Made by a program: the position numbers and the translations under genes | Notes under the pieces: model-generated | What the model was told of the DNA's origin: nothing | Seen by the model: the letters and a program-made list of their open reading frames with translations, nothing else | Database searches by the model: none | Shown here: positions 63,879-64,000 of the stretch, in pieces | Position numbering within the stretch: the first letter of the stretch is position 1 | How the letters are laid out: the number at the start of each line of letters is the position of its first letter | DNA from: Maribacter sp. PR1 | GTDB lineage: Bacteria > Bacteroidota > Bacteroidia > Flavobacteriales > Flavobacteriaceae | Direction of reading: 5' to 3' | NCBI RefSeq assembly: GCF_028464145.1 | Contig: NZ_JAQPCG010000009.1 | Span: 62,001-126,000 of the forward strand | Length of the DNA stretch: 64,000 nt

Positions 63879-64000
63879 ATGAATTTTAGTCATAGTTTTA
63901 TAAAAAGGCCCATTTTATCCATTGTCATATCGGTCATTATATTGATTGTAGGTGGATTGGCCTATTTTTCACTTCCGGTGTCCCAATATCCCGAAGTTGC
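63879..64000 (+). CDS. RND efflux transporter, N-terminal part
   Basis: ATG 63879 opens a frame to the window end: MNFSHSFIKRPILSIVISVI, then ILIVGGLAYFSLPVSQYPEV. The FI-RP start, the first membrane helix and the LPVSQYPEV motif are diagnostic of AcrB-type pumps of the hydrophobe/amphiphile efflux family. Only 40 residues are visible. It follows the adaptor gene in the same direction. Confidence 0.9.
   Translation, partial: MNFSHSFIKRPILSIVISVIILIVGGLAYFSLPVSQYPEV

Overview
The window looks like a chromosomal segment of a marine-type flavobacterium (Bacteroidota, Flavobacteriaceae). The evidence is SusC/SusD-type glycan uptake, Bacteroidetes Tra proteins of the CTnDOT type, TAnnTTTG-like promoters, NUDIX-type sugar regulation and many TonB receptors. 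It is a mosaic of mobile DNA around a polysaccharide utilisation locus (PUL).

1-11.3 kb: toxin-antitoxin and GIY-YIG-like cassettes, then a compact conjugation operon on the + strand (TraE, F, G, I, J, K, M and N-like: pilin, VirB3, VirB4 ATPase, VirB5, VirB6, VirB8, VirB10, VirB9). A DUF6660 protein and a TonB receptor follow as cargo. The segment ends at 11287-11330 in the 3' half of a tRNA-Arg(UCU) gene lacking its 5' half, which I read as an integration scar.

11.5-39.5 kb: an AT-richer PUL on the - strand. It holds SusC, SusD, three very large FG-GAP/ASPIC-UnbV lipoproteins, a small lipoprotein, a LamG-GH127 protein and a DUF5695 protein. Next to it are a GH127 and a GH146-like beta-L-arabinofuranosidase and a NUDIX regulator of the Bacteroidetes AraR type. 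The set points to uptake and breakdown of a glycan rich in beta-L-arabinofuranose. A NUDIX/GH127 gene pair is present twice, and each copy has lost a different partner.

39.5-49.1 kb: a decayed mobilisation module (oriT-like block, bfmA with a stop, relaxase with a frameshift). It is followed by a string of small - strand operons: two parallel Crp plus DoxX operons, and nitrilase plus AraC. The nitrilase-AraC operon is flanked by two copies of a 183-bp hairpin-rich repeat. A truncated tyrosine recombinase closes the region.

49.3-51.1 kb: a TPP riboswitch controls a PnuT-like thiamine transporter and an acyl-CoA-dehydrogenase-fold flavoprotein.

51.1-55.6 kb: an intact mobilisation module on the - strand (coupling protein, relaxase, BfmA/BtgA, oriT-like block, RadC-like protein, SSB). 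Its oriT-like block matches the one at 39.6 kb in sequence and layout.

56.6-64 kb: more ordinary chromosome. It carries a DUF6747 peptide, a siderophore-type TonB receptor with a PepSY membrane protein, and a TetR regulator with an RND efflux adaptor and pump. The TetR gene and the efflux operon share GACYGGTC-type operators.

The most notable observations are the two matching oriT-like blocks, the 183-bp structured repeat around a gene cassette, the reciprocal decay of the NUDIX/GH127 duplication, and the thiamine-riboswitch flavoprotein.
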